DNA from: Metabacillus niabensis
GTDB lineage: Bacteria; Bacillota; Bacilli; Bacillales; Bacillaceae
Length of the DNA stretch: 64,000 bases
Direction of reading: 5' to 3'
NCBI RefSeq assembly: GCF_020524345.1
Contig: NZ_JAIVLH010000004.1
Coordinates: forward strand, 186,001 to 250,000
A program made the translations under genes and the position numbers. This document shows, in pieces, positions 41,613-51,101 of the stretch (position 1 is its first letter; each line of letters starts with the position of its first letter). Below the pieces are notes generated by a model. The model saw only the letters and a list, made by a program, of their open reading frames with translations, did not search any database and was not told where the DNA came from.

Positions 41613-42512
41613 ATGGAACCGATAATTGAGCTAAATAAAGTAACGAAAATTTATAAAAATAAAACCGCTGTTCATGAGATTTCATTTTCTATTCATAAAG
41701 GAGAAATTGTTGCGATCCTGGGTCCTAATGGAGCGGGCAAGACAACAACAATGAATATGATGCTTGGGCTGTTAAAGCCTAGTGAGGGAAATATCCAACT
41801 ATTTAAAAAACAGCCCAAAGATAAATTTGTAAGGGAGAAAATCGGTGCGATGCTTCAAGAGGTAAGTGTAATTGATGCTTTAAAGGTGAAAGAAGTCATT
41901 CACCTTTTTAAAAGCTATTATCCAAATCCCTTGTCTTTTGAGGAGCTAGTAGATATCACTGGTTTTAGTCAGAATGAATGTCAAAAACGGGCAAATAAAC
42001 TTTCTGGAGGACAGAAAAGACGACTTGGCTTCGCCATTGCGATGGCAGGTGATCCTGATGTGTTATTTTTCGATGAACCAACAGTTGGCTTGGATGTGAC
42101 ATCAAGAAAAGTGTTTTGGAATACGGTGAAGGATCTAAAACAACGGGGAAAAACAATCATTTTTACAACACACTATTTACAGGAGGCAGATGATATTGCT
42201 GAGCGGGTGATACTCTTTCATGAAGGAAAGATTGTCGGCGATGGGACTCCTTTGGATATTAAGAGTAAGCTCACAAAACAAGCCGTAACATTCTCGGCAG
42301 ATTCAACCATTCATTATGAGGAATTAGTCTCTCTTCCTTTTGTAACAGATATATATGAAAAAGATGGACGATTATATGTATTAACAGAGCAACCTGATGA
42401 TGTCCTTAAAGCTATATTTGCGAAAGAAATTCCAGTACGTAACATTGGAGTTGAACGGGGACGTCTTGAAGATGCGTTTGAACAAGTAATGGAAAAAAGG
42501 GAGGTTGTTTAA
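41613..42512 (+). CDS. ABC transporter ATP-binding protein (YvfR-like)
   Basis: 299 residues: Walker A GPNGAGKTTTMNMM, signature LSGGQKRRLG, Walker B VLFFDEPTVGLD, H-loop FTTHYLQEADDIAERV, and a C-terminal extension (ADSTIHYEELVSLPFVTD) typical of ABC-2 exporters. The ATG follows AATGGAGG. The next three genes (permease, kinase, regulator) are contiguous, as in B. subtilis yvfRSTU and lnr/desKR loci. Confidence 0.93.
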   Translation: MEPIIELNKVTKIYKNKTAVHEISFSIHKGEIVAILGPNGAGKTTTMNMMLGLLKPSEGNIQLFKKQPKDKFVREKIGAMLQEVSVIDALKVKEVIHLFKSYYPNPLSFEELVDITGFSQNECQKRANKLSGGQKRRLGFAIAMAGDPDVLFFDEPTVGLDVTSRKVFWNTVKDLKQRGKTIIFTTHYLQEADDIAERVILFHEGKIVGDGTPLDIKSKLTKQAVTFSADSTIHYEELVSLPFVTDIYEKDGRLYVLTEQPDDVLKAIFAKEIPVRNIGVERGRLEDAFEQVMEKREVV

Positions 42513-42513
42513 T

Positions 42514-43254
42514 ATGAACGGACTTTTGATGCAATGTAAGATGGAAGTATTGAGGATTTTACGGAATCCCTATTACGTGTTTTGGTCATTGTTTATGCCT
42601 ATTGCCTTTTATATTGTGTTTACTAGAATTTTTAACTCCGCAATGGACGATCAACAACTATGGCAGGCGCATTATCTAATGTCAATGACAGCCTTTAGTT
42701 TGATGGGCTCTGCGATCATGACTCTTGGTATCCGCCTGGTTGAAGAAAAAGCTCAAGGGTGGTCTACCTTTATGAGAATAACTCCTTTATCTGATCATGC
42801 CTATTTCTTTGCAAAAATGGTTGGTCAAACAATGATTCATATATTGTCAATTGTGGTTATTTTTACAGCTGGAGCAATGATTAACGGGGTTTCTATGTCA
42901 GTGGTGGAATGGTTACTGTGTGGGGTGTGGCTATTGTTTGGTTCCTTGCCATTTCTTGCATTGGGAACGTTAGTAGGAACAATGAAAAGGGTAGATACAG
43001 CTGCAGGGATTTCAAATATGGTGTATATGATTCTTGCTATTGCAGGTGGTATGTGGATGCCGCTTGAGATTATGCCGGATTTTGTCCAAACAATTGGGAA
43101 ATGGCTTCCATCTTATCATTTTGGTAATGGTGCATGGCAAATTGTTCGCAGTGAACAGCCGGAATGGGCTAATTTCATCCTTTTAATTGGGTATCTCTTC
43201 CTATTTGTGGTAATATCAGGTTATATTAGGAGAAAACAAGAAGCGGCGGTGTGA
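42514..43254 (+). CDS. ABC-2 type permease (YvfS-like)
   Basis: 246 residues with six membrane helices; the C-terminal ABC-2 signature MVYMILAIAGGMWMPLEIMPDFVQTIGKWLPSYH is present. I start it at the ATG at 42514 following AAAAGGGAGG. It forms the membrane part of the exporter, probably for a membrane-active compound or a lipid. Confidence 0.92.
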   Translation: MNGLLMQCKMEVLRILRNPYYVFWSLFMPIAFYIVFTRIFNSAMDDQQLWQAHYLMSMTAFSLMGSAIMTLGIRLVEEKAQGWSTFMRITPLSDHAYFFAKMVGQTMIHILSIVVIFTAGAMINGVSMSVVEWLLCGVWLLFGSLPFLALGTLVGTMKRVDTAAGISNMVYMILAIAGGMWMPLEIMPDFVQTIGKWLPSYHFGNGAWQIVRSEQPEWANFILLIGYLFLFVVISGYIRRKQEAAV

Positions 43255-43259
43255 GCTAA

Positions 43260-44396
43260 ATGGTGCAGAAGTTAAAGGGGTTTAGGGTTTTTCCAGCTAG
43301 ATATGGTTTCTTTCCGTATGTGTTTTTAATATATCTTGCCATGCCTGCCTATTATGTCGCAATGGCACAAGGGTGGAAACAAATAATTGGAATCGGGTTG
43401 CTGCTGTTGTTTCTAATCACATATCGGCAGCTCTATAACTCTTTTGATAAGAAATCATATACGTATTGGCTCGTCATACAAGTTTTTGTCATTTTAATTC
43501 TAGCAATCTTATTTAATCTCTATAATATATTCCTAGGGTTTTTTACCGCACATTTTATTGGATGGTATAAGAGTAAGAAAACGTTTTTCAAAGCTTTGGG
43601 TATGTTTGCGATCGTCATTATATCACCGTTGATTGTTCAAAGAGAGACCTTGGAGGTACAAGACCTATACTATTATGGTATTTTTATCCTCATTATGTTC
43701 ATCTCCCCATTCGGTATCAGGTCTATGAGTACCAGAATGGAATTGGAGAAAAAGCTGGATGAAGCAAATGAACAAATTAAAGAATTGGTCAAACGAGATG
43801 AAAGAATGCGTATTGCGAGAGATCTTCATGATCATTTAGGTCATACATTATCACTCATTACGTTAAAAAGTCAGCTCGTGCATAAATTAATAAGTAAGGA
43901 TATTGAAAAAGCCAAATTGGAGACAAAAGAGATCGAACGAACTTCCCGTTCAGCACTAAAGCAAGTAAGAGAATTAGTATCTGATATGAAAGCCATTACG
44001 GTGGCGGAAGAACTGATTGAGTCGGAGATTCTTTTACAGGCAGCAGGAGTTTCCTTTCAATTTACAGGAGATTCAAAGTTGGAAGATGTTCCGTTACTCA
44101 CGCAGAATATCCTCAGCATGTGTCTTAAAGAAGGAGTAACAAATGTGGTCAAACATAGTCAGGCAAAAAACTGTGTCGTTCAGCTTGTGAAAAGAGATGG
44201 AGAAATTGAATTAGCTATTTTAGACGACGGAAAAGGTCTTAATGAAACAGTTGAAGATGGGAACGGTTTGAAAGGTATTAGTGAACGTTTGAGATTAATA
44301 GATGGAATGATGAAAATCATCTCACAAAAAGGAACAAAATTAATCATAACTGTTCCAATTATTGTTAAGGATAAAAAGGTCGGTGTTGGATCGTGA
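43260..44396 (+). CDS. Sensor histidine kinase, DesK/YvfT family
   Basis: 378 residues. The first ~150 hold about five short membrane helices with a thermosensor-like layout. A linker helix (KKLDEANEQIKELVKRDERM) leads to the H-box RIARDLHDHLGHTLSLITLKSQL (His near residue 195), and HATPase motifs follow (LKEGVTNVVKHSQAKN; LDDGKGLN; GLKGISERLRLIDG). It phosphorylates the downstream regulator. It overlaps the regulator gene by 4 bp (GTGA). Confidence 0.93.
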   Translation: MVQKLKGFRVFPARYGFFPYVFLIYLAMPAYYVAMAQGWKQIIGIGLLLLFLITYRQLYNSFDKKSYTYWLVIQVFVILILAILFNLYNIFLGFFTAHFIGWYKSKKTFFKALGMFAIVIISPLIVQRETLEVQDLYYYGIFILIMFISPFGIRSMSTRMELEKKLDEANEQIKELVKRDERMRIARDLHDHLGHTLSLITLKSQLVHKLISKDIEKAKLETKEIERTSRSALKQVRELVSDMKAITVAEELIESEILLQAAGVSFQFTGDSKLEDVPLLTQNILSMCLKEGVTNVVKHSQAKNCVVQLVKRDGEIELAILDDGKGLNETVEDGNGLKGISERLRLIDGMMKIISQKGTKLIITVPIIVKDKKVGVGS

Positions 44397-44995
44397 TAAG
44401 AGTGATGATTGCAGAAGATCAAGGAATGTTAAGGGGAGCATTAGGCTCTTTACTAGATTTTGAGGATGATATTGAAATTGTGGGGGAGGCATCAAATGGC
44501 AGGGAAGCATTAAACATGATTACCTCCCTTCAACCTGATGTATGTTTAATGGATATTGAAATGCCTCTAATGAGTGGCCTTGATGTAGCAGAAGAGGCAA
44601 AAAAACAATTTTTCACCTGTAAAATCATTATATTAACAACGTTTGCGCGTCCCGGATATTTTGAGCAGGCAGTAAAAATTGGCGTAAATGGCTATATGTT
44701 AAAAGACGGTTCCATTGACGAGCTTGCTGAGTCGATTCGCAGTGTTATGAAAGGAAAACGAGAATTTTCTCCGGAATTGATTTTTGGAAGTATGAAGCAC
44801 GATAACCCACTGACTGATCGTGAAAAGGATGTATTACGATTAGCATCAGAAGGAAAAACCTCTAAAGACATCTCTTCAGAATTATTTTTATCAGCAGGTA
44901 CTGTCCGAAATTATATGTCTGAAATACTCAATAAACTCGAAGTGAAAAACCGAACGGAAGCTGTGACGGTAGCGAAGGAAAAAGGGTGGATATAA
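44393..44995 (+). CDS. Response regulator, NarL/DesR type (YvfU-like)
   Basis: 200 residues. The receiver has DQ in AEDQG, phospho-acceptor Asp in DVCLMDIEMP (residue about 54), Thr in ILTTFARPGYF and Lys in GYMLKDGS. The LuxR HTH follows (LTDREKDVLRLASEGKTSKDISSEL). GTG start at 44393. The four-half-site dyad before the operon is the likely binding site (inference), giving autoregulated detoxification. Confidence 0.93.
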   Translation: MIRVMIAEDQGMLRGALGSLLDFEDDIEIVGEASNGREALNMITSLQPDVCLMDIEMPLMSGLDVAEEAKKQFFTCKIIILTTFARPGYFEQAVKIGVNGYMLKDGSIDELAESIRSVMKGKREFSPELIFGSMKHDNPLTDREKDVLRLASEGKTSKDISSELFLSAGTVRNYMSEILNKLEVKNRTEAVTVAKEKGWI

Positions 44996-45024
44996 TAGAG
45001 ATTAATAGTTGAGGTGATGTCAAA

Positions 45025-45483
45025 ATGAAAACGATCAAAAGCATGTTTGACCATTTACATTGGGCTAATCAGCAGATTTTAAGTACTCTAAAAGCGAACG
45101 AACCTAGAGGCAGCCACAAAGCTAGACAGTTCTTTTCACATATTCTTTGTGCAGAACAAGTATGGTTAACGAGAATTCAAGGAAAGGATAGCTCAAATTT
45201 ACCCATTTGGGCTGATATTGGATTAGAGGACTGTGAGAAACTTTTAAAACTAAATGAAAAAGGGTTTTCTGAAATCCTAACAAATTTATCAGAAGAGAAC
45301 CATATTGACCTAGTCCAGTACAAAAATAGCAAAGGTGAGAAATTTCAATCATCACTTATCGATATTTTAACTCATGTTGCTTTACATGGTCATTATCATC
45401 GCGGGCAGGTCAACTTAAAACTTCGAGCAGAAGGAATGGAACCTGTTAGTATTGACTTCATTACATTTGTAAGGGAAAGTTAA
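45025..45483 (+). CDS. DinB family protein
   Basis: 152 residues, four-helix-bundle pattern of DinB/YfiT-like proteins. The metal ligands are His in FDHLHWANQ, His in FSHILCAEQVWLTR and His in THVALHGHYHRGQVNLKLR. These are thiol-dependent or metal-dependent transferases of varied substrate. The ATG follows TTGAGGTG. Confidence 0.88.
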   Translation: MKTIKSMFDHLHWANQQILSTLKANEPRGSHKARQFFSHILCAEQVWLTRIQGKDSSNLPIWADIGLEDCEKLLKLNEKGFSEILTNLSEENHIDLVQYKNSKGEKFQSSLIDILTHVALHGHYHRGQVNLKLRAEGMEPVSIDFITFVRES

Positions 45484-45537
45484 TAAATGTAATATCAGAT
45501 TGTTTATACTAAAAAATACATTTCAGGGAGAAAAATC

Positions 45538-46179
45538 ATGAGTGAACAAGAAAAATTAAAGATTTTTGATGATCATCGAAACCTTATAGGAGTCGCTTCC
45601 CGGAGTGATGTACATAAACTTGGGCTTTGGCATGAAGTATTTCATTGTTGGTTTATCAGAAATGAAGAGGGTATAGATTATATCTATTTACAGCTTCGTA
45701 GTAAAAGTAAAAAAGACTATCCCGATCTATTAGATATCACGGCTGCCGGACATTTACTAGCTGACGAAACCGTTTTGGATGGAGTAAGAGAAATAGAAGA
45801 AGAAATAGGTGTAAGTGTCGATTTTGATGAATTAATAAACTTGGGAGAAATTCGATATTGTGTGACGAAGCAAGGTTTTATTGATAAAGAACTAGCAAAC
45901 GTTTTTTTATATAAAAGTGAGTATAACTTTGATGATTTCACACTTCAAGTAGAAGAGGTTGCAGGTATTGTAAGAGCTGAATTTACTGATTTTGCTCAAC
46001 TTTGGTTTGGGGAAAAAGATGAAATTGAAATCAGTGGATTTGAAATAACGGATGAAGGTGAAAAATGTAGCATTCGTAAACATGTAAGCAGAGATAAATT
46101 TGTGCCACATGAAGTTTCTTTCTATAAAGAAGTGATTGGCAAGCTGCAAGAACTTTGTGTTGACAGAATAGGGGGTTGA
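45538..46179 (+). CDS. Nudix hydrolase (IDI-like arrangement)
   Basis: 213 residues. The Nudix box is GHLLADETVLDGVREIEEEIGV, and DHRNLIGVASRSDVHKLGLWHEVFHCWFI matches the N-terminal part of isopentenyl-diphosphate isomerase-like Nudix proteins often found in Bacillaceae. It lacks the Cys of true IDI. Function uncertain. The ATG follows AGGGAG. The small membrane gene begins within 3 bp of its stop. Confidence 0.85.
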   Translation: MSEQEKLKIFDDHRNLIGVASRSDVHKLGLWHEVFHCWFIRNEEGIDYIYLQLRSKSKKDYPDLLDITAAGHLLADETVLDGVREIEEEIGVSVDFDELINLGEIRYCVTKQGFIDKELANVFLYKSEYNFDDFTLQVEEVAGIVRAEFTDFAQLWFGEKDEIEISGFEITDEGEKCSIRKHVSRDKFVPHEVSFYKEVIGKLQELCVDRIGG

Positions 46180-46181
46180 AA

Positions 46182-46496
46182 ATGGTTGGTTTACTTAATA
46201 TTGGCAGCCTTGTGCTTGGACTTGTTGCATGGATTCTTCCAATTGTAAATATTGTACAGGTTAAAAATCAGAACAATAGGAAGTGGATGATGCTCTCCGT
46301 TTTGAGTATAAGTGCATGCGCTATTTCACTATGTTTCCAAATTTTCTATAGTTATCATCTCGTACAAATTGAGGATTGGTCAGCATTAATGGACACAGCT
46401 GGTGCAGTTGCATACGTTGGTGCCTATCTGCTCATTGTGACCTTACTATTAAATGGAGTTACTTTGTTTATCTATCGCAGGAGAATAGCAAAATAG
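46182..46496 (+). CDS. Small membrane protein of unknown function, 104 aa
   Basis: 104 residues from the ATG at 46182 (site TAGGGGG inside the Nudix gene), with three hydrophobic helices, as LLNIGSLVLGLVAWILPIVNIV; MMLSVLSISACAISLCFQIFYSYHLV; AYVGAYLLIVTLLLNGVTLFIY. Coupled to the Nudix gene. Not recognised as a named family. Confidence 0.7.
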   Translation: MVGLLNIGSLVLGLVAWILPIVNIVQVKNQNNRKWMMLSVLSISACAISLCFQIFYSYHLVQIEDWSALMDTAGAVAYVGAYLLIVTLLLNGVTLFIYRRRIAK

Positions 46497-46515
46497 ACTT
46501 TTTGTAATGCTGTTG

Positions 46516-46562
46516 ATTTTTACTCATTATTACTCAAGCTGAGAATACAATGAGTAAAAAAT
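46516..46562 (+). terminator. Terminator between membrane gene and DUF3298 gene
   Basis: The stem ATTTTTACTCATT/AATGAGTAAAAAAT (46516-46528 with 46549-46562); it lacks a strong T-run and ends 17 bp before the next start. Confidence 0.5.
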
Positions 46563-46579
46563 AAGAAGGTGATACAAGT

Positions 46580-47200
46580 ATGTCCTTTTCATTACCTGTG
46601 GCCACAAAAACAGTAAAGATTAGCAGTGCGCCGAAAAAGACAGTCGTTTATCCGAGAGTTGTTCGCATGCGAAATCAACATTTGCAAACATATATCAATC
46701 AGATCATTGTATATACAACACAGCAGCTCATCGATCAACAAGTTGGAAATATGCCAAGTACGGTTGAAGAAATGCTTGGAGAATATGAGATCAAAAACAA
46801 CCAGCGTCAAGTATTGAGCTTATCACTTTCAAATTATACGTATCATGAAAAAGCGGCACATGGATTGACGATAATTAAGTCTTTAACATTTGATCTTAAT
46901 AAAGGAAAATTTTGTAACCTCAAAGATTTATTTAAACCTGGTATTGATTATATCAAAACTCTCTCAAGCATCATCCAGGCGCAAATAAAAGAGCGTGATA
47001 TTCCAATTCTTAATGGCTTTACATCAATTTCGCCAGATCAGGAGTTTTACATGGCTGATAAAGCGTTGGTCATCTATTTTCAACTTTACGACATTACTCC
47101 ATATGCATTTGGTTTTCCAATGTTTCCAATATCCGTTTATGAGATTCAAGATATCATAGATGAAAATGGACCTCTTGGCCGAATGGGTGTTAACAATTAG
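46580..47200 (+). CDS. DUF3298/DUF4163 domain protein (RsiV-like extracellular module)
   Basis: 206 residues. KTVVYPRVVRMRNQHLQTYINQII is a DUF4163 start; SLSLSNYTYHEKAAHGLTIIKSLTFDLNKGKFCNLKDLF is DUF3298. In RsiV these modules bind lysozyme. Here there is no membrane anchor or signal peptide, so the protein would be cytosolic or miss its N-terminus. Closest relatives I recall are Bacillus single-domain DUF3298 proteins of unknown role. The ATG follows AGAAGGTG. Confidence 0.75.
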   Translation: MSFSLPVATKTVKISSAPKKTVVYPRVVRMRNQHLQTYINQIIVYTTQQLIDQQVGNMPSTVEEMLGEYEIKNNQRQVLSLSLSNYTYHEKAAHGLTIIKSLTFDLNKGKFCNLKDLFKPGIDYIKTLSSIIQAQIKERDIPILNGFTSISPDQEFYMADKALVIYFQLYDITPYAFGFPMFPISVYEIQDIIDENGPLGRMGVNN

Positions 47201-47236
47201 TTTAAAGCTAACTCAAAAAATTAAAGTCAGTACTTA

Positions 47237-47446
47237 ATGATCGCATCAATTTTCGCATTTGTCGTCTATATGGTTATTCTGAATCATTTTATTGTAGATC
47301 TTAATGATAGAATAAGGGAATTAACTAAAACATTCTTATCTTTTAATAATGTACAGATTTATTTATACATGATGATATCAGTAGGGGTCATTTACATGAT
47401 TTCATGGATGCTGTCGATTCGTATTTATAAAAGGAAAGTGTTTTAA
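47237..47446 (+). CDS. Small membrane protein, possible gene remnant
   Basis: 69 codons with ATG but no ribosome binding site. Two hydrophobic segments and a basic end (MISWMLSIRIYKRKVF) look like the last helices of an ABC-2 permease, so it may be a remnant of a longer gene. A terminator follows. Confidence 0.4.
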   Translation: MIASIFAFVVYMVILNHFIVDLNDRIRELTKTFLSFNNVQIYLYMMISVGVIYMISWMLSIRIYKRKVF

Positions 47447-47448
47447 GG

Positions 47449-47482
47449 AAAAAGTGCATCTGTTTTACTGGATGCATTTTTT
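47449..47482 (+). terminator. Rho-independent terminator
   Basis: The stem AAAAAGTGCATC/GATGCATTTTTT (with one G-T pair). Confidence 0.82.
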
Positions 47483-47536
47483 CTGTTAACTGCTTCAAGA
47501 GCACATATATAAAATCTTATTATCCACAATCATCTA

Positions 47537-47550
47537 TGCAAACGATTGCC
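47537..47550 (+). promoter_or_regulatory. MalR/LacI-type operator (distal)
   Basis: TGCAAACGATTGCC, one of three copies of the GCAAACG-N-TTGC pattern in this locus, about 140 bp before the proximal site. Confidence 0.5.
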
Positions 47551-47677
47551 CTAAAATATAATGCTAGTAGACTGGGATCTATGCCTAATAGAGTGAAACA
47601 TATTAATTATAAAGGGAAAATTAGTCGTATAAACAGAATTAATTGAAAACCTTAACAAAAAATCTATGAAAATTTAA

Positions 47678-47715
47678 TGCAAACGGTTGCTCATATTCTC
47701 ATAGTCTGATATATT
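47678..47715 (+). promoter_or_regulatory. Promoter and MalR/LacI-type operator
   Basis: TGCAAACGGTTGC (47678-47690) overlaps the -35 box TTGCTC (47687-47692); TATATT (47710-47715) follows after 17 bp. GCAAACGNTTGC matches the recalled MalR consensus. Confidence 0.6.
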
Positions 47716-47744
47716 AGTTTTTAGATTACGAGGAGGAATGCATC

Positions 47745-49406
47745 ATGAATAGAATATGGTGGAAAGAAGCAGTTGCTTACCAGATCTACCCTCGCAGCTT
47801 TATGGATGCTAATGGTGATGGAATTGGTGATTTGCAAGGGATTATGTCCAAGCTTGATTATTTGCAGGATTTAGGAATTGATGTGATTTGGATATGTCCA
47901 ATTTATACATCACCTAACGATGACAATGGGTATGATATAAGCGATTATAAGGGAATTATGGAAGATTTCGGAACGATGTCCGATTTTGATCTGCTTTTAA
48001 AAGAGGTTCATAAGCGAGGGATGAAATTAATCATGGATTTGGTAATTAACCATACTTCTGATGAACATCCTTGGTTTATTGAATCTCGTTCATCAAAAGA
48101 AAGTCCGTATCGGGATTATTATATATGGCACCCTGGTGAAAATGGGGAACCTAATAACTGGGAATCAATTTTTGGAGGTTCTGCTTGGGAGTATGACCCG
48201 GAGACAAAAGAATATTTTATGCATGTTTTCTCCCGCAAACAACCGGATTTAAACTGGGAAAACCCAAATGTCCGAAAAGACTTATATGAGATGGTCAATT
48301 GGTGGCTTGATAAGGGAATTGACGGTTTTCGGGTTGATGCAATATCACATATTAAGAAAGTTGCAGGTTTCCCTGATTTACCAAACCCAAAGAACCTTAA
48401 ATATGTTCCGTCATTCGAAGGACATATGAATCAAGAGGGAATTGATGTATTTCTTCAGGAACTGAAACGGGAAACGTTTGCTAAATATGACATTATGACA
48501 GTCGGTGAAGCAAATGGTGTAAAGCCAAATCAGGCGGAAGAGTGGGTTGGAGAAGAAAAAGGCGTTTTTAATATGATTTTTCAATTTGAACATTTAGATC
48601 TCTGGGGGAAAAGCGTATCTGGAGGAATTGATCTTAAAGGATTGAAAGAAACGTTTAACGCATGGCAAACAGCCCTTGATGAAAAAGGATGGAATGCATT
48701 GTTTCTAGAAAATCATGATCAACCTCGTTCTGTTTCGACATGGGGAGACAGTGAGAAATACTGGGATCAATCAGCTAAATGTCTTGCGACAATGTATTTT
48801 CTCATGCAAGGAACACCGTTTATTTACCAGGGACAAGAAATTGGAATGACCAATGTTAAGTTCCCATCAATTGACGACTATAATGATGTTGCGATTAAAA
48901 ATTTGTATCGAAACGGTATGGAAGATGGTCAAAGTCATAAAGAGTTGATGGAGATTATTTGGAAAAACGGTCGAGATAATTCAAGAACACCGATGCAATG
49001 GAATAAAAATAAAAATGCTGGTTTTACGACAGGGCAGCCTTGGTTAAAAATAAATCCGAATTTTACCGAAATAAATGTAGAATCTGCAATGAATAACCAG
49101 GATTCCATTTATAATTACTATAAAAAATTGATTCAATTACGTAAAGAACATTTAGCCCTTGTGTATGGTAGTTTTAAGCTTATTTTGGAAGATCATCACC
49201 AAATTTTTGCTTACTTAAGAATATGGAAAGATGAAACATTCCTAATCATGACCAATCTTTTCGATATAGAAGCTTCCTACCAACTACCTGCTGAATGGCA
49301 ACATCAACATGCCGAAATGTTGATCGGAAATGATAACGTTTCTGAGACTTCAGTTATGAATGGTGTATTAAAACCTTTTGAAGCAAGAGTGTATCGATTA
49401 ACATAA
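47745..49406 (+). CDS. malL: GH13 subfamily 31 alpha-glucosidase (MalL-like)
   Basis: 553 residues, the standard length. Catalytic residues: nucleophile Asp in GFRVDAISHI, acid/base Glu in TVGEANG and transition-state Asp in ENHDQPR. Region II reads D-A-I-S rather than the D-V-I-N of isomaltases; Ala at that site generally goes with alpha-1,4 preference, so maltose is a likelier substrate than isomaltose. No signal peptide. The ATG follows ACGAGGAGG. It is the first gene of a PTS-phosphatase operon behind a LacI-type operator. Confidence 0.9.
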   Translation: MNRIWWKEAVAYQIYPRSFMDANGDGIGDLQGIMSKLDYLQDLGIDVIWICPIYTSPNDDNGYDISDYKGIMEDFGTMSDFDLLLKEVHKRGMKLIMDLVINHTSDEHPWFIESRSSKESPYRDYYIWHPGENGEPNNWESIFGGSAWEYDPETKEYFMHVFSRKQPDLNWENPNVRKDLYEMVNWWLDKGIDGFRVDAISHIKKVAGFPDLPNPKNLKYVPSFEGHMNQEGIDVFLQELKRETFAKYDIMTVGEANGVKPNQAEEWVGEEKGVFNMIFQFEHLDLWGKSVSGGIDLKGLKETFNAWQTALDEKGWNALFLENHDQPRSVSTWGDSEKYWDQSAKCLATMYFLMQGTPFIYQGQEIGMTNVKFPSIDDYNDVAIKNLYRNGMEDGQSHKELMEIIWKNGRDNSRTPMQWNKNKNAGFTTGQPWLKINPNFTEINVESAMNNQDSIYNYYKKLIQLRKEHLALVYGSFKLILEDHHQIFAYLRIWKDETFLIMTNLFDIEASYQLPAEWQHQHAEMLIGNDNVSETSVMNGVLKPFEARVYRLT

Positions 49407-49412
49407 TATTTT

Positions 49413-49436
49413 GCAACCGTTTGTGGAAACGGTTGC
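49413..49436 (+). promoter_or_regulatory. 10-4-10 inverted repeat with two operator half-sites
   Basis: GCAACCGTTT-GTGG-AAACGGTTGC is perfect and repeats the operator pattern on each arm, between the glucosidase and PTS genes. It could be an operator, an mRNA-stabilising hairpin, or both. Confidence 0.5.
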
Positions 49437-49457
49437 CTTAATAGGGAGAGAAAAAAG

Positions 49458-51098
49458 ATGAAATTTATATCCTTTGAATTTTGGCAAAAATTCGGAAAAG
49501 CTCTACTTGTTGTTGTAGCGGTTATGCCTGCTGCCGGAATCATGATTTCACTTGGAAAGCTGATCGGAATGGCTAGTGGAGATATAGCGTTGGTACAAAC
49601 GATTTCTTTAGTAATGGAGGAAATCGGTTGGGGAATTATTGGAAATCTCCACATTCTATTTGCTGTGGCAATTGGGGGGTCATGGGCGAAAGAACGTGCC
49701 GGTGGGGCATTTGCAGCGCTGATTGCGTTCGTCCTAATTAACCGAATCACGGGTGCTATTTTCGGTGTTAACAGTGAGATGTTAAACGATCCGGAAGCGA
49801 CGGTTACATCCCTTTTTGGAAGTGAATTAATTGTTAAGGATTATTTCGTATCGATTCTTGGTGCGCCAGCCTTAAATATGGGTGTGTTTGTAGGGATCAT
49901 TTCCGGTTTCCTAGGAGCAAACATTTTTAATAAATATTATAACTTTAATAAGCTGCCACAATCACTTGCTTTTTTCAATGGAAAGCGTTTTGTACCGTTC
50001 GTTGTGATCGTTGGTTCTATTGTTACAGCTATTATTCTTTCAGTAGTATGGCCATTCATTCAAGGTCTGCTAAATGATTTCGGTCGCTGGATTGCTTCAT
50101 CACGAGAAACAGCACCGGTTATTGCTCCGTTTATTTTCGGAACATTGGAAAGGCTTTTATTACCGTTCGGTTTACACCATATGTTAACGGTTCCTATGAA
50201 CTATACAGAGTTGGGTGGAACTTATACGATTTTAACAGGTTCTAGTGCAGGAACAACAGTTTCAGGTCAAGACCCTTTATGGCTTGCATGGATTGCTGAT
50301 TTAAATAATTTACTAGCTGCAGGTGATACTGCTGGATATGAAGCATTATTAAATGAAGTAACACCAGCTCGTTTTAAAGTAGGTCAAATGATTTTATCAT
50401 GTGCATCCTTAATCGGTATTGCGCTGGCAATGTATAAAAATGTGGATAAAGATAAACGCACAAAATATAAGTCAATGTTCTTTTCTGCAGGTTTAGCGGT
50501 ATTTTTGACAGGTGTTACAGAACCGATTGAATTTATGTTTATGTTTGTTGCACCAGTCCTTTATGTAGCTTATGCGGTTATGACAGGACTAGCTTTTGCG
50601 ATTGTTGATCTTGTTCATATCCGAATTCATTCCTTTGGAATCATCGAATTATTAACAAGAACACCGATGATTATGAAAGCGGGATTATGGTTGGATTTAG
50701 TGTATTTTGTGGTCGCTTGTTTACTATTTTTTGCAATGAACTTCTTTGTTGCGAATTTTATGATTAAAAAGTTTAAATACGCGACTCCAGGAAGATTAGG
50801 GAACTATATTGAAGAGGAAGCTCCTTCAACTGCACAAAGCGGTACAAGTGATCAGGACAATTCCCTTGCAACAACAGTGATCGGATTATTAGGTGGAAAA
50901 GATAATATCGAAGACGTTGATGCATGTATGACAAGACTTCGTGTTACGATAAAAGATATGAATGCGGTTGCTACTGAAACAGAGTGGAAACAAAATGGAG
51001 CACTGGGCTTAATCCTTAAAGGAAAAGGTGTTCAAGCCATTTATGGACCAAAAGCTGACGTATTAAAATCAGATATACAAGATCGTTTAGGGGTTTAA
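49458..51098 (+). CDS. PTS alpha-glucoside/maltose-specific IICB component (MalT-like)
   Basis: 546 residues: the IIC domain with about ten helices (residues 1-430) and, after a linker, a IIB domain with the phospho-Cys in DVDACMTRLRVTI (residue about 490). The IIC belongs to the glucose/alpha-glucoside superfamily. No IIA domain is attached; the gene 51910-52395 supplies it. It would import and phosphorylate an alpha-glucoside such as maltose. The ATG follows TAGGGAGAG. Confidence 0.93.
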   Translation: MKFISFEFWQKFGKALLVVVAVMPAAGIMISLGKLIGMASGDIALVQTISLVMEEIGWGIIGNLHILFAVAIGGSWAKERAGGAFAALIAFVLINRITGAIFGVNSEMLNDPEATVTSLFGSELIVKDYFVSILGAPALNMGVFVGIISGFLGANIFNKYYNFNKLPQSLAFFNGKRFVPFVVIVGSIVTAIILSVVWPFIQGLLNDFGRWIASSRETAPVIAPFIFGTLERLLLPFGLHHMLTVPMNYTELGGTYTILTGSSAGTTVSGQDPLWLAWIADLNNLLAAGDTAGYEALLNEVTPARFKVGQMILSCASLIGIALAMYKNVDKDKRTKYKSMFFSAGLAVFLTGVTEPIEFMFMFVAPVLYVAYAVMTGLAFAIVDLVHIRIHSFGIIELLTRTPMIMKAGLWLDLVYFVVACLLFFAMNFFVANFMIKKFKYATPGRLGNYIEEEAPSTAQSGTSDQDNSLATTVIGLLGGKDNIEDVDACMTRLRVTIKDMNAVATETEWKQNGALGLILKGKGVQAIYGPKADVLKSDIQDRLGV

Positions 51099-51101
51099 AG
51101 A

